From positions 1-37,235 of the forward strand of contig DAOUPR010000002.1 of NCBI GenBank assembly GCA_030626065.1: a stretch of 37,235 nt of DNA. Reading direction: 5' to 3'. This stretch comes from Clostridium sp. (GTDB lineage Bacteria; Bacillota; Clostridia; Clostridiales; Clostridiaceae). Of this stretch, positions 1-7,913 are shown in pieces (position 1 is the first letter of the stretch; each line of letters begins with the position of its first letter). The notes beneath the pieces were generated by a model. The model was not told where the DNA came from. It saw only the letters and a list, made by a program, of their open reading frames with translations, and did no database searches. Position numbers and translations under genes: made by a program.

Positions 1-46
1 AAATATAAATTATTTTTAAAATCAAAGTTAGGGAGCGTTTTATAAT

Positions 47-1006
47 ATGGAGAAGATATTTGATATAGTGACTTTTGGAGAAAGTATGGTTTTGTTTAAT
101 CCGGATAGTGCAGGTCCTTTAAAATATGTAGATGGATTTACTAAATCTATAGGTGGTGCAGAATCTAATGTAGCTATAGCTCTATCTAAGCTATGACATA
201 AAGTTGGCTGGTTCTCTAAACTTGGGGATGATGCCTTTGGTAGATATATTCTTTCAGTTATTAGAGGTGAAGGTGTAGATGTATCAAGAGTAGTATTTGA
301 TGAAGAACACAGTACTGGAATTTTATTTAAAGAAAGATTTGAACACGCAAATCCTAATGTGTATTATTATAGAAAAAATACTGCAGCAAGTAATCTTCAA
401 TGGAAAGATATTGATGAAGAGTATATTAAAGCATCAAAAATTCTTCATATTACAGGAATTACTCCTGCTATATCAGAAAGTTGTAGAGAGTCTGTTTTTA
501 AGGCAATTAAAGTAGCTAAAGAAAATAATGTTTTAGTATCTTTTGATCCAAATATTAGATTGAAATTGTGGAATGAGGAAATAGCTAGAGATGTTATTTT
601 AGAAATAGCAAGTAATGCAGATATAATGTTGCCAGGTGTTGATGAAGGAGAATTACTTTTTGGAACAAAGGACTCTGAAAAAATAGCAGAAGAATTTATT
701 GGGTTAGGTTGTAAGATTGTAGCCGTGAAACTTGGTAAAAAAGGATGTTATGTAACTGATTCTAATGAGAAAGTATATGTTGATGGCTATCCAGTTGAAA
801 GAGTTGAAGATACTGTAGGAGCTGGAGATGGTTTTGCAGCAGGATTCTTGTCAGGTTACCTAAGAAATTTATCATTAAGAGATTGTGCTAAACAAGGAAA
901 TGGAGTAGGTGCAATGGCTGTTCTTGTAAAAGGCGATATGGAGGGGTATCCGGATATGGACCAACTTAATGACTTTATTGGAGTAACTAAGTCAATAGAA
1001 AGATAA
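47..1006 (+). pseudogene. kdgK: 2-keto-3-deoxygluconate kinase (PfkB family), interrupted by one in-frame TGA
   Basis: This reads as a full-length PfkB sugar kinase of about 319 codons that would phosphorylate 2-keto-3-deoxygluconate to KDPG in uronate/pectin breakdown. The ATG at 47 follows a GGGAGCG ribosome site. KdgK-like signatures are an N-terminal VTFGESMVLF strand, the IGGAESNVAIALSKL substrate/nucleotide region, YYYRKNTAAS near residue 105, DPNIRLKLW, and the catalytic DTVGAGDGFAAG at about residues 255-266. Codon 50 (bases 194-196) is TGA; the family has glycine here (KLG-HKVGW), so GGA to TGA is the simplest change. No other stop interrupts the frame, so the lesion looks recent, or it could be a sequencing error. 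The fragment after the stop could restart internally but would lack the N-terminal substrate lid. The prfB gene in this window shows TGA is a stop here. The kinase family is clear; the exact substrate is inferred. Confidence 0.85.
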
Positions 1007-1140
1007 ATTATAAATTAGATAAATTAACTTAAATATAGAACTAAATAAATTTCACCTGTACTCTTGTTTTAGTTTTTGTAAATACATAAAGCCAAAGATA
1101 AATGATGTATTTTAATATAACTATATTTAAGTGATTAATA

Positions 1141-1163
1141 GGAAGGTAGTTTTGCTACCTTCC
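1141..1163 (+). terminator. Hairpin downstream of the kdgK pseudogene
   Basis: A perfect 9-bp stem GGAAGGTAG / CTACCTTCC closes a five-base loop about 135 bases after the kdgK stop. The bases that follow (ATTTAGTATA) are only moderately T-rich, so it is a weak intrinsic terminator or an RNA-stabilising hairpin. Confidence 0.45.
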
Positions 1164-1183
1164 ATTTAGTATATAATTATAAG

Positions 1184-1260
1184 TGACAATGCACAATTCA
1201 GAATTCACAATGCACAATGCACAATTTAGGAGATTTTTTAGCGGAGCTAAAAAATTTTTA
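1184..1260. repeat. Heptamer-hairpin intergenic repeat, copy 1
   Basis: Several ATGCACA/GCACAAT-type heptamers (1187-1225) are followed by a perfect 9-bp hairpin, TTTTTTAGC at 1234-1242 and GCTAAAAAA at 1246-1254 around a GGA loop. The same hairpin with the same loop recurs in copy 7 near 22600. The remainder of the 1007-1424 gap is AT-rich with no coding frame that I recognise. Confidence 0.7.
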
Positions 1261-1424
1261 ATTGTTAAAATATTAAAGCATTGAAGATTAAACATAAATA
1301 AGTTAAACATAAAGAGTTAAAAAAATTAAATAAGTAAATGATTAAAAAATATAATTAGGATTTTTCTAGAAAATAAATAAAGTGATCTTAATTATATATT
1401 GAAAAAAATAATGAGGTGATTGTA

Positions 1425-1823
1425 ATGATAGGTATGGAACATGTTGGGATTTGCGCAAATGATACTACTGCATTAAAGGATTGGTATGTAAAGCTTTTCG
1501 GATTTGAAGTTGTTTATAATAATAAAAAAGAAAAGCCTACTTATTTTCTATGGTTAGATGATGGAAATATGATTGAGATTTATGCAGCAGATGAAAATGA
1601 AGAAGTTTATGGAAATAATAAAAAAGGAATAAGACATTTGGCTTTTAGTACAGATGATATTGAAAAAGAGTATAAGAATTTAATGGACAACAAAGTCGAA
1701 ATAGTGAAAGATTTTGCTGAAAGCTCAAAGGGGGTAAAAACAGTTTTCTTTAGAGATTTAGAAGGAAATATTATTCATTTTATTAGTAGACCAGAAGAAC
1801 AGAAATTAAAACCAAAAGCTTAA
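1425..1823 (+). CDS. VOC (glyoxalase/bleomycin-resistance fold) family protein
   Basis: A single vicinal-oxygen-chelate domain of about 132 residues. Two beta-alpha-beta-beta-beta units are visible: MEHVGICANDTTALKDWYVK followed by a strand ending MIEIYAA, and then GIRHLAFSTDDIEKEYK followed by FFRDLEGNIIHFISRP. The metal-ligand positions expected in the family are occupied (His in EHVGI, Glu in MIEIY, His in IRHLAF, Glu in LEGNIIHF), so it is probably a metal-dependent enzyme. Candidate activities are a lyase, isomerase or dioxygenase such as lactoylglutathione lyase or methylmalonyl-CoA epimerase-like. A GTG nine bases upstream lies inside the GAGGTGAT ribosome site, so the ATG at 1425 is preferred. 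It appears to be a single-gene unit between a repeat and the TPP riboswitch. Substrate cannot be deduced. Confidence 0.8.
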   Translation: MIGMEHVGICANDTTALKDWYVKLFGFEVVYNNKKEKPTYFLWLDDGNMIEIYAADENEEVYGNNKKGIRHLAFSTDDIEKEYKNLMDNKVEIVKDFAESSKGVKTVFFRDLEGNIIHFISRPEEQKLKPKA

Positions 1824-1851
1824 TTAATTAGATATCTAATTAATCATTTGG

Positions 1852-1881
1852 TTGACAAAATAATATGTTTTATGATAAATT
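1852..1881 (+). promoter_or_regulatory. Candidate promoter driving the TPP riboswitch leader
   Basis: A TTGACA -35 box at 1852-1857 is followed after 18 bases by TAAATT at 1876-1881, with a TG two bases ahead of it (extended -10). Initiation would fall about 20 bases before the aptamer. The -35 is clear, the -10 is imperfect. Confidence 0.45.
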
Positions 1882-1906
1882 TATAATATAACAATTGTAT
1901 ATAGAA

Positions 1907-1997
1907 TACAGGGGAGTTGGATATTGGCCAATTGAGAGTAAGAACCTATTCTTAGACCCTCGACCTGATCTGGATAATGCCAGCGTAGGTAGTTGTA
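1907..1997 (+). ncRNA. TPP (THI-box) riboswitch aptamer
   Basis: The conserved TPP aptamer landmarks appear in order: ACAGGGGAG (1908-1916), the TGAGAG pyrimidine-sensor turn, ACCCTCGACCTGATCTGG, and ATAATGCCAGCGTAGG (to about 1989). Bases TACA at 1907 and TGTA at 1994 can close P1. The sensor loop reads TTGAGAG rather than the usual CTGAGAG, otherwise the core looks intact. A candidate terminator lies at 2127-2155. No thiamine biosynthesis or transport gene follows: the next coding region begins about 800 bases on and is an acyltransferase. Confidence 0.9.
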
Positions 1998-2126
1998 GCA
2001 ATATAGAGTTAAATGATTAACCTTGCTAAACAATGCGGTGAAAATGTTTAACTTTCCTTTATAGTCCAAACTATAAAGTAGAAATGTAATTTATTTACAT
2101 ATTTATTATTATGTAAAGTTGTGCTC

Positions 2127-2160
2127 AAAACATAAATCGCTGAGGTTTGTGTTTTTTTAT
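2127..2160 (+). terminator. Intrinsic terminator of the TPP riboswitch
   Basis: A 12-bp stem (2127-2138 with 2144-2155, including two G-U pairs) is followed by a run of T. It sits 130 bases after the aptamer. A CCAAAC at about 2076 could compete for the 3' arm (GGTTTG), which would give an antiterminator. This is the expected expression platform of an OFF switch that terminates transcription when TPP is bound. Confidence 0.7.
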
Positions 2161-2790
2161 TGTCTAAAAAAGTATATTTTAATGGAAATTAAATATTCAT
2201 TAGATATTGATAGATGGATTTATTATTTTCAAGCATAGAAAAAAAGTATCTCCACTTATGTGGAGATAAAAATATTGAAAGATAAGGGAAGGAACATTTG
2301 TACAAGTTTCTAGAAATATGAATGCAAAATAAGCAATGTGATATACTAATAACTTTCTTATATGTATAATTTTATCATAATAAAATTGAATTCTAAACAT
2401 TGAAATAGCCTATTAAAAATGAGTATGGCTTACTAATAAAGAAGTAATTGAACTAGAAGAGAAAAAACAGTAGAATACTGAATGTTATGAATATTTTTAC
2501 AATTTATAAATTATTTGAATTGTTAAAAAGATGGGTGAATAATTAATGCAAACACTTGTTCAGTTAGATGGATATTAATGAAAAAACAAATAAAATCATC
2601 CATAGAATTTATTGTTAGTAGATAATTTTAATTTTACTTTATCAAAAATATTGTAAATAGCGAATATTTCTATTACAAGTATGAATAAAATATTATAAAG
2701 GTAATGTTTTACATGATTTTAATATTAATAAACTGTAATATAAATGAAACTCTGATATTATATAAAGTATAGAATAGAATGGAGGGGACT
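2161..2790. other. Long AT-rich gap behind the riboswitch, no gene recognised
   Basis: About 630 bases contain only very short open frames on either strand, none with a convincing ribosome site or family signature. One strong hairpin lies at 2247-2268. It is where a riboswitch-controlled gene would be expected, so deletion and decay of that gene is a reasonable inference, but I could not identify a coding remnant. Confidence 0.5.
2240..2268 (-). terminator. Minus-strand intrinsic terminator without an assigned gene
   Basis: A perfect 9-bp stem (TATCTCCAC 2247-2255, GTGGAGATA 2260-2268) with a TTAT loop. Read on the minus strand it is followed by a run of seven T (complement of 2240-2246), a textbook terminator. 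Read on the plus strand it is followed only by A. No minus-strand gene ends here. Confidence 0.55.
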
Positions 2791-3990
2791 ATGGGGAAGA
2801 AAGTAAGGTTGGCAAGTTACTCATTTCATCGATTAGCAAAGGTTACTTTAGGAAAATATCTTAAAAAAAGGTACCAAATATCTATTAATAATGAAGATGT
2901 TAAGGGGTTGAAACCTCCATATTTAATTTTACCTAATCATGTGAATAACTGGGATCCTTTTATGGTAAGTGTTTTTATGGACAACCCAATTCATTGGGTT
3001 GCATCAGATGAACAATTTAGAAATCCAATTAAAGCTTGCTTACTGCGAAATTTAGCAGGTGCTATACCAAAAACGAAAAATAAATCAGATATGGATACTG
3101 TTAGAACCATACTTAAGATCAAGAAAATGAATGGTGTAATAGGTGTATTCCCGGAAGGGGCGAGATGTTGGCAAGGAGCAACACGGCCACTTGTGTATTC
3201 AACAGCTAAATTGGCTAAGTCTTTAAAGGTACCGGTTGTTACTGTGCTTATAAAAGGTGGTTATATGAGTAAGCCTAGATGGGCATCTAGTACAAGAATA
3301 GGGAAGATGGAAATTGATTATAAAATAGCATTAACACCTGAAGAAACAAAGAAGTTGTCTATAGAAGAAATCTATAATGAATTGACTGAAAAATTAGAAT
3401 ATGACGAATATCAAGAAAAGAATATTAGCAAAATACCATTCAAAGGTAAAAGACTTGCTGAATACTTGGAAAAATATCTTTTTATATGTCCAGAATGTAA
3501 GAAAATAGCTTGCTTAGAATCTAAAAATGATGTGTTTTATTGTAAAGAATGTGGCTATAGCGTTAAATATAATGAATATGGATTTTTTGAGAAAAAAAAT
3601 GGAGAATTGTATTTTCAATATCCTGGTAAGTGGGACCAGTGGCAACTTTCTTATTTTAAGGATGTATTTGAAAAAATAAAAGAGAAAAATAAAAAAGATA
3701 ATATAATTGAAGATAAGGATGTAAGGTTATTTGTTGGAGAGAGAATGAAACCTTTAATTAAAAAGGAGCATGGGAATTTTATTATAAATAAAGATGGCGT
3801 GGAATTTATAGGAAATTCAGGGGATGTTATTAGTTTTAAGGTGAATAGAATATTAGGTATTAATGTAGTTTTAAATAGAGAATTTGAATTTTACTACGAG
3901 GAGGTTCTCTATAGATTTAAGTTTAATAGTCCAAGAGTGTCACCTTATAAATGGGTGGAATGTATTAAGGCAATGCACAATGCACAATGA
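2791..3990 (+). CDS. PlsC-like lysophospholipid acyltransferase with C-terminal zinc ribbon
   Basis: The N-terminal half is a glycerolipid acyltransferase domain: motif I HVNNWD (His50, Asp55 of the HX4D pair) and the FPEG motif at residues 120-123. This predicts acyl transfer to lysophosphatidate or a related lipid at the cytoplasmic membrane face. A four-cysteine ribbon follows (CPEC at 233-236, CKEC at 251-254), then about 130 residues that I do not recognise. At about 400 residues it is longer than a plain PlsC (about 240). An in-frame ATG at 2779 precedes GGAGGGG, so the ATG at 2791 with GGAGG five bases upstream is the better start. The last codons (AMHNAQ-stop) are formed from the GCACAAT heptamer repeat that begins at 3975, so the present stop is supplied by the repeat and the original C-terminus may differ. 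Confidence 0.8.
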   Translation: MGKKVRLASYSFHRLAKVTLGKYLKKRYQISINNEDVKGLKPPYLILPNHVNNWDPFMVSVFMDNPIHWVASDEQFRNPIKACLLRNLAGAIPKTKNKSDMDTVRTILKIKKMNGVIGVFPEGARCWQGATRPLVYSTAKLAKSLKVPVVTVLIKGGYMSKPRWASSTRIGKMEIDYKIALTPEETKKLSIEEIYNELTEKLEYDEYQEKNISKIPFKGKRLAEYLEKYLFICPECKKIACLESKNDVFYCKECGYSVKYNEYGFFEKKNGELYFQYPGKWDQWQLSYFKDVFEKIKEKNKKDNIIEDKDVRLFVGERMKPLIKKEHGNFIINKDGVEFIGNSGDVISFKVNRILGINVVLNREFEFYYEEVLYRFKFNSPRVSPYKWVECIKAMHNAQ

Positions 3991-4230
3991 ACAATGAACA
4001 ATGAACAATGAACAATGAACAATGCACAATGCACAATGTACAATGCACAATCAAAAGATAAAAGATAAGAGATAAAAGATAAAAGATAAAGCATAAAGCA
4101 TAATGAACAGAATAAACAGTATAGAAGATGATTAGCAGAGTGCAATTAATGATGATTTTTTTCCTTTGGGTAAGAAAATCTTTAACTAAATAGTCGATTT
4201 TGCGTAACAAAATCATCCGGAATTGCAAAT
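3975..4230. repeat. Heptamer-hairpin intergenic repeat, copy 2 (longest heptamer array)
   Basis: Eleven consecutive 7-base units occupy 3975-4051 (two GCACAAT, five GAACAAT, two GCACAAT, GTACAAT, GCACAAT). A second 7-periodic array of AAAAGAT-like units follows to about 4100. Then come the hairpin-like core (GATTTTTTTCC...AAGAAAATC, 4152-4180), a second hairpin GATTTTGCGTAACAAAATC (about 4196-4214), ATCC, and inverted end units (TTGCAAATTGCTAATTG). The array starts inside the acyltransferase reading frame. The frames open on the minus strand here are a consequence of the heptamer periodicity. Confidence 0.75.
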
Positions 4231-4281
4231 TGCTAATTGAAAATTAGAAATAGTACATTATTATTAGAAAGGGGAATTAAT

Positions 4282-5649
4282 ATGTCGAGTACTTGGGGTT
4301 CAATGCTTGATTTTGTTTTTCTGACAGTTTGTTTAGCTTTTGCAGCACTTTTCAAAGATAATCTTAAAATCTTCAAGAAATTAGTTATTCCGACATCTAT
4401 AATAGCTGGATTTATAGGTTTATTTTTAGGACCAGAGTTCCTTAAGATAATACCATTTAATGTAGATGTACTAGGTAATTTGGTATATCACCTTATGGCA
4501 ATTGGATTTATTGCTTTAGCATTAAAAGAAAGAAAGGGAGGAAATAATCTCTATAGTGGCAAAACGGGTTTTTATATTGTATCAATGTATTTAGTTCAAG
4601 GAATAGCGGGCTTTATAGTGACATTAGTTCTTGCAGCTACGATTATAAAAAAATTATTTCCTGCTTTTGGATTACTTTTACCTTTAGGATATGGGCAAGG
4701 ACCTGGGCAAGCATATTCTATCGGTACACAATGGGAAGCATTAGGGTTTGAATCAGGGTCACAGATTGGCTTGTCTGTAGCTACAATAGGATTCTTATGG
4801 GCATGTTTAGGCGGAATTATATTACTTAATTTTTTAATGAAGAAAAAAAGTATGAGACATGAGAAGTTAGAAACGGATGAATCAAAACCTAGAATTATTG
4901 AAGATTCTGAACCGGGTGAAATTCCTCTAAGTAGTGGACTTGATAAAATAACTGTTCAATTGTTTTTGATAGGAATAGTTTATTTGGTTACTTTCTTGAC
5001 TATCAAGGGGTTAGAAATTGTACTTGCGCCAATGGGACAATTTGGACAAACCTTATCTCAATTGTTTTGGGGTTTTCACTTTTTAATAGGAACAGTATAT
5101 GCCATTTTATTAAGGGTTATATATGATAAAGCTAGAAAATCCAAAGTTTTAAAAAGTAATTATCCAAACAATTATTTACTTCAAAGAATATCCGGGGCAT
5201 CCTTTGATTTAATGATAACAGCATCGATAGCGGCTTTGTCAATGAGTGCTATAAGAAAAGCTTGGCTCCCATTATTAATAGTAACTACGATAGGTGGATT
5301 AGTAACTATTTCGTGGACTACATTTGTTTGCAGAAGAGTATTTAAAGAACATACATTAGAATATATACTTGCTTTTTATGGAATGCTCACGGGAACTATT
5401 TCAACTGCATTAGCATTGCTTAAAGAAGTGGATAGTGAGTTTGAAACAGGAGTAGCGGAAAATCTTGTGTTTGGAAGTGCTATAGCTCTTCCATTTGGAC
5501 TGCCTTTAATGGCAATATTGACAATACCAACTTTAGGATATGTTAATAATAATCCAATTATGTACATATATACACTAATAGCATTTATAGTTTATTTGAT
5601 ATTTATTTGTATATTACTATTTAGGAAAGGCAAAAGGAATAATATATGA
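4282..5649 (+). CDS. GltS-family sodium/glutamate-type symporter
   Basis: About 455 residues with ten or more hydrophobic segments. The two inverted halves typical of the GltS (ESS) family are visible; one half carries a glycine-rich re-entrant stretch GYGQGPGQAYSIG at about residues 136-148 and the other a serine/threonine-rich counterpart YGMLTGTISTALAL. It is expected to import glutamate or a related dicarboxylate with Na+ at the cytoplasmic membrane. The ATG at 4282 follows AGAAAGGGG; an earlier in-frame ATG at 4237 lacks a ribosome site and would add non-membrane residues. The central loop (around residues 190-220) is charged and presumably cytoplasmic. The GQGPGQA sequence differs from the GGHGT of the E. 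coli protein, so substrate specificity may differ. It appears monocistronic. Confidence 0.8.
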   Translation: MSSTWGSMLDFVFLTVCLAFAALFKDNLKIFKKLVIPTSIIAGFIGLFLGPEFLKIIPFNVDVLGNLVYHLMAIGFIALALKERKGGNNLYSGKTGFYIVSMYLVQGIAGFIVTLVLAATIIKKLFPAFGLLLPLGYGQGPGQAYSIGTQWEALGFESGSQIGLSVATIGFLWACLGGIILLNFLMKKKSMRHEKLETDESKPRIIEDSEPGEIPLSSGLDKITVQLFLIGIVYLVTFLTIKGLEIVLAPMGQFGQTLSQLFWGFHFLIGTVYAILLRVIYDKARKSKVLKSNYPNNYLLQRISGASFDLMITASIAALSMSAIRKAWLPLLIVTTIGGLVTISWTTFVCRRVFKEHTLEYILAFYGMLTGTISTALALLKEVDSEFETGVAENLVFGSAIALPFGLPLMAILTIPTLGYVNNNPIMYIYTLIAFIVYLIFICILLFRKGKRNNI

Positions 5650-5750
5650 AGTAATGGAGCAAACTAAGAAGTCAATAAAAGAATACGGGTTCAATTACTT
5701 AAGTACTGATACAAACCCGAGGAATAAAGGAGCTCAAAGATTTTTTATTA

Positions 5751-5976
5751 ATGTGCAATTTACAGTGCACAATTTAATTGATTTATGTGAAAGTCACCTA
5801 TGTTCTATAACTAGATGATGGATAACAGTATTTTTAGAAAGGTTCAATACCTTTCTAAAAATACTATAATTTACGATGATTTCCTTTGTATATCTAAGAC
5901 TCTTTAATTAATTTAAAGACTTCTGAAGAATGAGCAGGTCATCTATCACTGCACTCTGCAAATTGCACTTTGTACT
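5751..5976. repeat. Heptamer-hairpin intergenic repeat, copy 3 (divergent), with a 16-bp inverted repeat
   Basis: End units GTGCAATTTACAGTGCACAA (from 5753) on the left and TGCACTCTGCAAATTGCAC (5949-5968) on the right enclose a perfect 16-bp inverted repeat, 5827-5842 with 5850-5865, loop TTCAATA. The inverted repeat lies between the converging gltS-type and M32 genes and could stop transcription from both sides, although neither side has a clean T-run. The rest of the 5650-5984 gap holds no gene; a CGGGTT...AACCCG pairing at about 5685-5720 is also possible. Confidence 0.6.
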
Positions 5977-5984
5977 CTTTTTTA

Positions 5985-7472
5985 TTACAAGTTATATATT
6001 TCTTTATATTTATTATTTAAATATTCAATGAAGTACTTAGCCTTAAGTTCTTCACCAGTTATGATTTTAATCAAGTGGGCTGGTTTATAAATTGATCCAT
6101 GTTTATGAACATTTTCTTTAAGCCAGTTGTGGATATCTGTTAAGTTACCTTTTTCGATTTGTGTATAAAAATCAGGAATATCTTTTTTCATTTTATTTAA
6201 CATCTGTGCTCCATATAAATTACCTAGGGCATAACTTGGGAAATAACCAAAGCTTCCATCGGCCCAATGCATATCTTGAAGAACCCCTTCACTATCAGTA
6301 GGAGGTTCTATACCTAGGTATTCTTTATATTTTTTATTCCACATTTCAGGTAAATCTTTTACTTCTAATTCATCATTCATAAGCATTTTCTCAAGTTCAT
6401 ATCTTATAATAATATGAAGAGAGTAAGTAAGTTCATCTGCTTCAACTCTTATAAGAGACGGTTCTACATAATTAATTCCTCTATAAAATGTTTCAAGATC
6501 AATATTTTTGAATTCAGGGAATGTTTTTTGAGCTTCAGGGTAGAAAGAGCTCCAAAATTCTTTTGATCTACCTACTATATTTTCATAAAATCTTGATTGA
6601 GATTCGTGTATCCCCATAGATACACCTTCTCCAAGAAGAGTTCCTTTAAGTTCGTCAGGAATATCTTGTTCATATAAAGCATGACCACCTTCATGAACAC
6701 AGCTATAAAAGGCTGGTCTAAAATCATCTTCATAATAATGAGTAGTTATTCTAACATCTTTATTGCAGAATTGAGTTGTGAATGGGTGAGTTGATTCATC
6801 TATTCTACCCATACTTTCATAATCATATTCCATATGTTTTAAAACATATTTTGAAAATTCCTCTTGTTTTTCTTTTGGAAAATGACCGTTAAAAAATGAT
6901 ACATCAGGTTTAGTTCCAGAAAGCTTAATTTTATTTAAAAGTTCAACTATGCCGTCTCTTAGTTCAGAAAACACTTCATCTAGTTTTTTAACAGTAATTC
7001 CTGGTTCATACATATCAAGCAAGGTATTATATTTGTTTTCTTCATAGCCTAAATAATCAACAAATTTCTTTTTATAATCGATCATCTTCTGTAAGTGAGG
7101 AGCATAAATATTAAAATTGTTACTATCCTTTGACTCTTCCCAAGCAGCCATTGAATTAGAAGAATCTATAGTATATTGAGTGTATAATTCTTCAGGAATT
7201 TTTTTAGTTTCATTATAGTCTTTTTCGCATTTATCCACCATTGCTTTTGTAACAGTATCTAAATTATCTTCTTTTTTCAAATATTCAATATAGCTAAGCA
7301 TTTCATCTGATGTTATTAATTTATATAGTTCTCCTGATAAATAACCTAAAACTTCGCCTCTGTAAGCTTTACCCTGTTTAGGGGTATTGACCATTTCATC
7401 CCAGCCAAGTACCGCAATGGAACTATTTAAATACTCTATTTTCTTTATGTATTCTTTGAAACTATTAAGCAT
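5985..7472 (-). CDS. M32 (Taq-type) metallocarboxypeptidase
   Basis: About 495 residues, the normal size of the family. The zinc/metal site HEGGH is at about residues 260-264 with the third ligand in IHESQSRFYEN near residue 290, as in Thermus/Pyrococcus carboxypeptidases. These cytoplasmic enzymes remove C-terminal residues from peptides, broadly excluding proline. Other family marks are the N-terminal LGWDEMVNTPKQG and the C-terminal WADGSFGYFPSYALGNLYGAQ. A GTG nine bases upstream lies within the AAGGAGTG ribosome site, so the ATG at 7472 is preferred. The gene stands alone on the minus strand and converges on the GltS-like gene. Confidence 0.93.
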   Translation of the reverse strand: MLNSFKEYIKKIEYLNSSIAVLGWDEMVNTPKQGKAYRGEVLGYLSGELYKLITSDEMLSYIEYLKKEDNLDTVTKAMVDKCEKDYNETKKIPEELYTQYTIDSSNSMAAWEESKDSNNFNIYAPHLQKMIDYKKKFVDYLGYEENKYNTLLDMYEPGITVKKLDEVFSELRDGIVELLNKIKLSGTKPDVSFFNGHFPKEKQEEFSKYVLKHMEYDYESMGRIDESTHPFTTQFCNKDVRITTHYYEDDFRPAFYSCVHEGGHALYEQDIPDELKGTLLGEGVSMGIHESQSRFYENIVGRSKEFWSSFYPEAQKTFPEFKNIDLETFYRGINYVEPSLIRVEADELTYSLHIIIRYELEKMLMNDELEVKDLPEMWNKKYKEYLGIEPPTDSEGVLQDMHWADGSFGYFPSYALGNLYGAQMLNKMKKDIPDFYTQIEKGNLTDIHNWLKENVHKHGSIYKPAHLIKIITGEELKAKYFIEYLNNKYKEIYNL

Positions 7473-7691
7473 AAAAAACACTCCTTTTTAAAAAATATTA
7501 AATGTATTGTAAAAATTAACGCGTGTAAATACAATTATACATTAGCAAGCTTTATTTATAAATAATAATTTAGAAAATAATACTATTTATAGGATTTCTA
7601 GTTTAACTATTTATGTATATAATAATCATCTTAATAATCTACCTTTACTATAAGATTATTGATATAATTAATTGAAAAGATTTTTTATTGT

Positions 7692-7718
7692 ATAGGAAAG
7701 TATATTTTTCTTTCCTAT
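7692..7718. repeat. 9-bp inverted repeat in the M32/hydrolase gap
   Basis: ATAGGAAAG (7692-7700) and CTTTCCTAT (7710-7718) form a stem with a nine-base loop. No T-run follows on either strand, so it is not a normal terminator. It lies 20 bases ahead of the GC-rich hairpin block. Confidence 0.5.
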
Positions 7719-7737
7719 GTAATAAAAAAAATGAAGG

Positions 7738-7843
7738 GGTGCAGGGGAAAATTCCCCGCTTCTTTCAGGAAGGTGCTCAGACACGCAGTGTACGCCTGCG
7801 GAAACCTAAGGTTTCCTAGCAAAGCAGCTTTGCTGCCTTTTTT
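7738..7843 (+). ncRNA. GC-rich block of four consecutive hairpins ending in a terminator
   Basis: This roughly 105-base stretch is far richer in G+C than its surroundings. Hairpins in order: GCaGGGG / CCCCGC (7741-7759); CAGG / CCTG enclosing ACAC / GTGT (7766-7798); GGAAACC / GGTTTCC with a TAA loop (7800-7816); AGCAAAG / CTTTGCT with a CAG loop (7818-7834), followed by six T. The array has the form of a structured small RNA or structured leader with its own terminator, or of a compact mobile repeat. No known RNA family is recognised. The hydrolase start lies 70 bases downstream and has its own possible -10 (TATAAT at 7878). Confidence 0.5.
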
Positions 7844-7913
7844 ATAAGTTATGTGAATAGAAAAATAATAATTTTGTTATAATATGGTACACATTAGAAA
7901 GGTGGAATAAAAA

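Noticed and set aside
194-196. The kdgK TGA as selenocysteine or reassigned codon
   Set aside because: The family has glycine here and not cysteine, no SECIS-like structure was evident just behind it, and TGA acts as a normal stop in this window (prfB frameshift site, several gene ends).
1881-2069. Minus-strand open frame over the TPP aptamer
   Set aside because: It lies across the conserved aptamer and cannot be coding on the evidence seen.
2200-2400. Minus-strand open frame of 66 codons behind the TPP riboswitch
   Set aside because: The frame includes the terminator hairpin at 2247-2268, has no ribosome site, and its composition is random AT-rich.
3975-4051. CRISPR array
   Set aside because: The units are 7 bases with no unique spacers and no cas genes are in the window.
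3945-4228. Minus-strand open frames over the heptamer array
   Set aside because: They arise because 7-base repeats keep several frames open; the translations are periodic (IVHC-type repeats) and lack family features.
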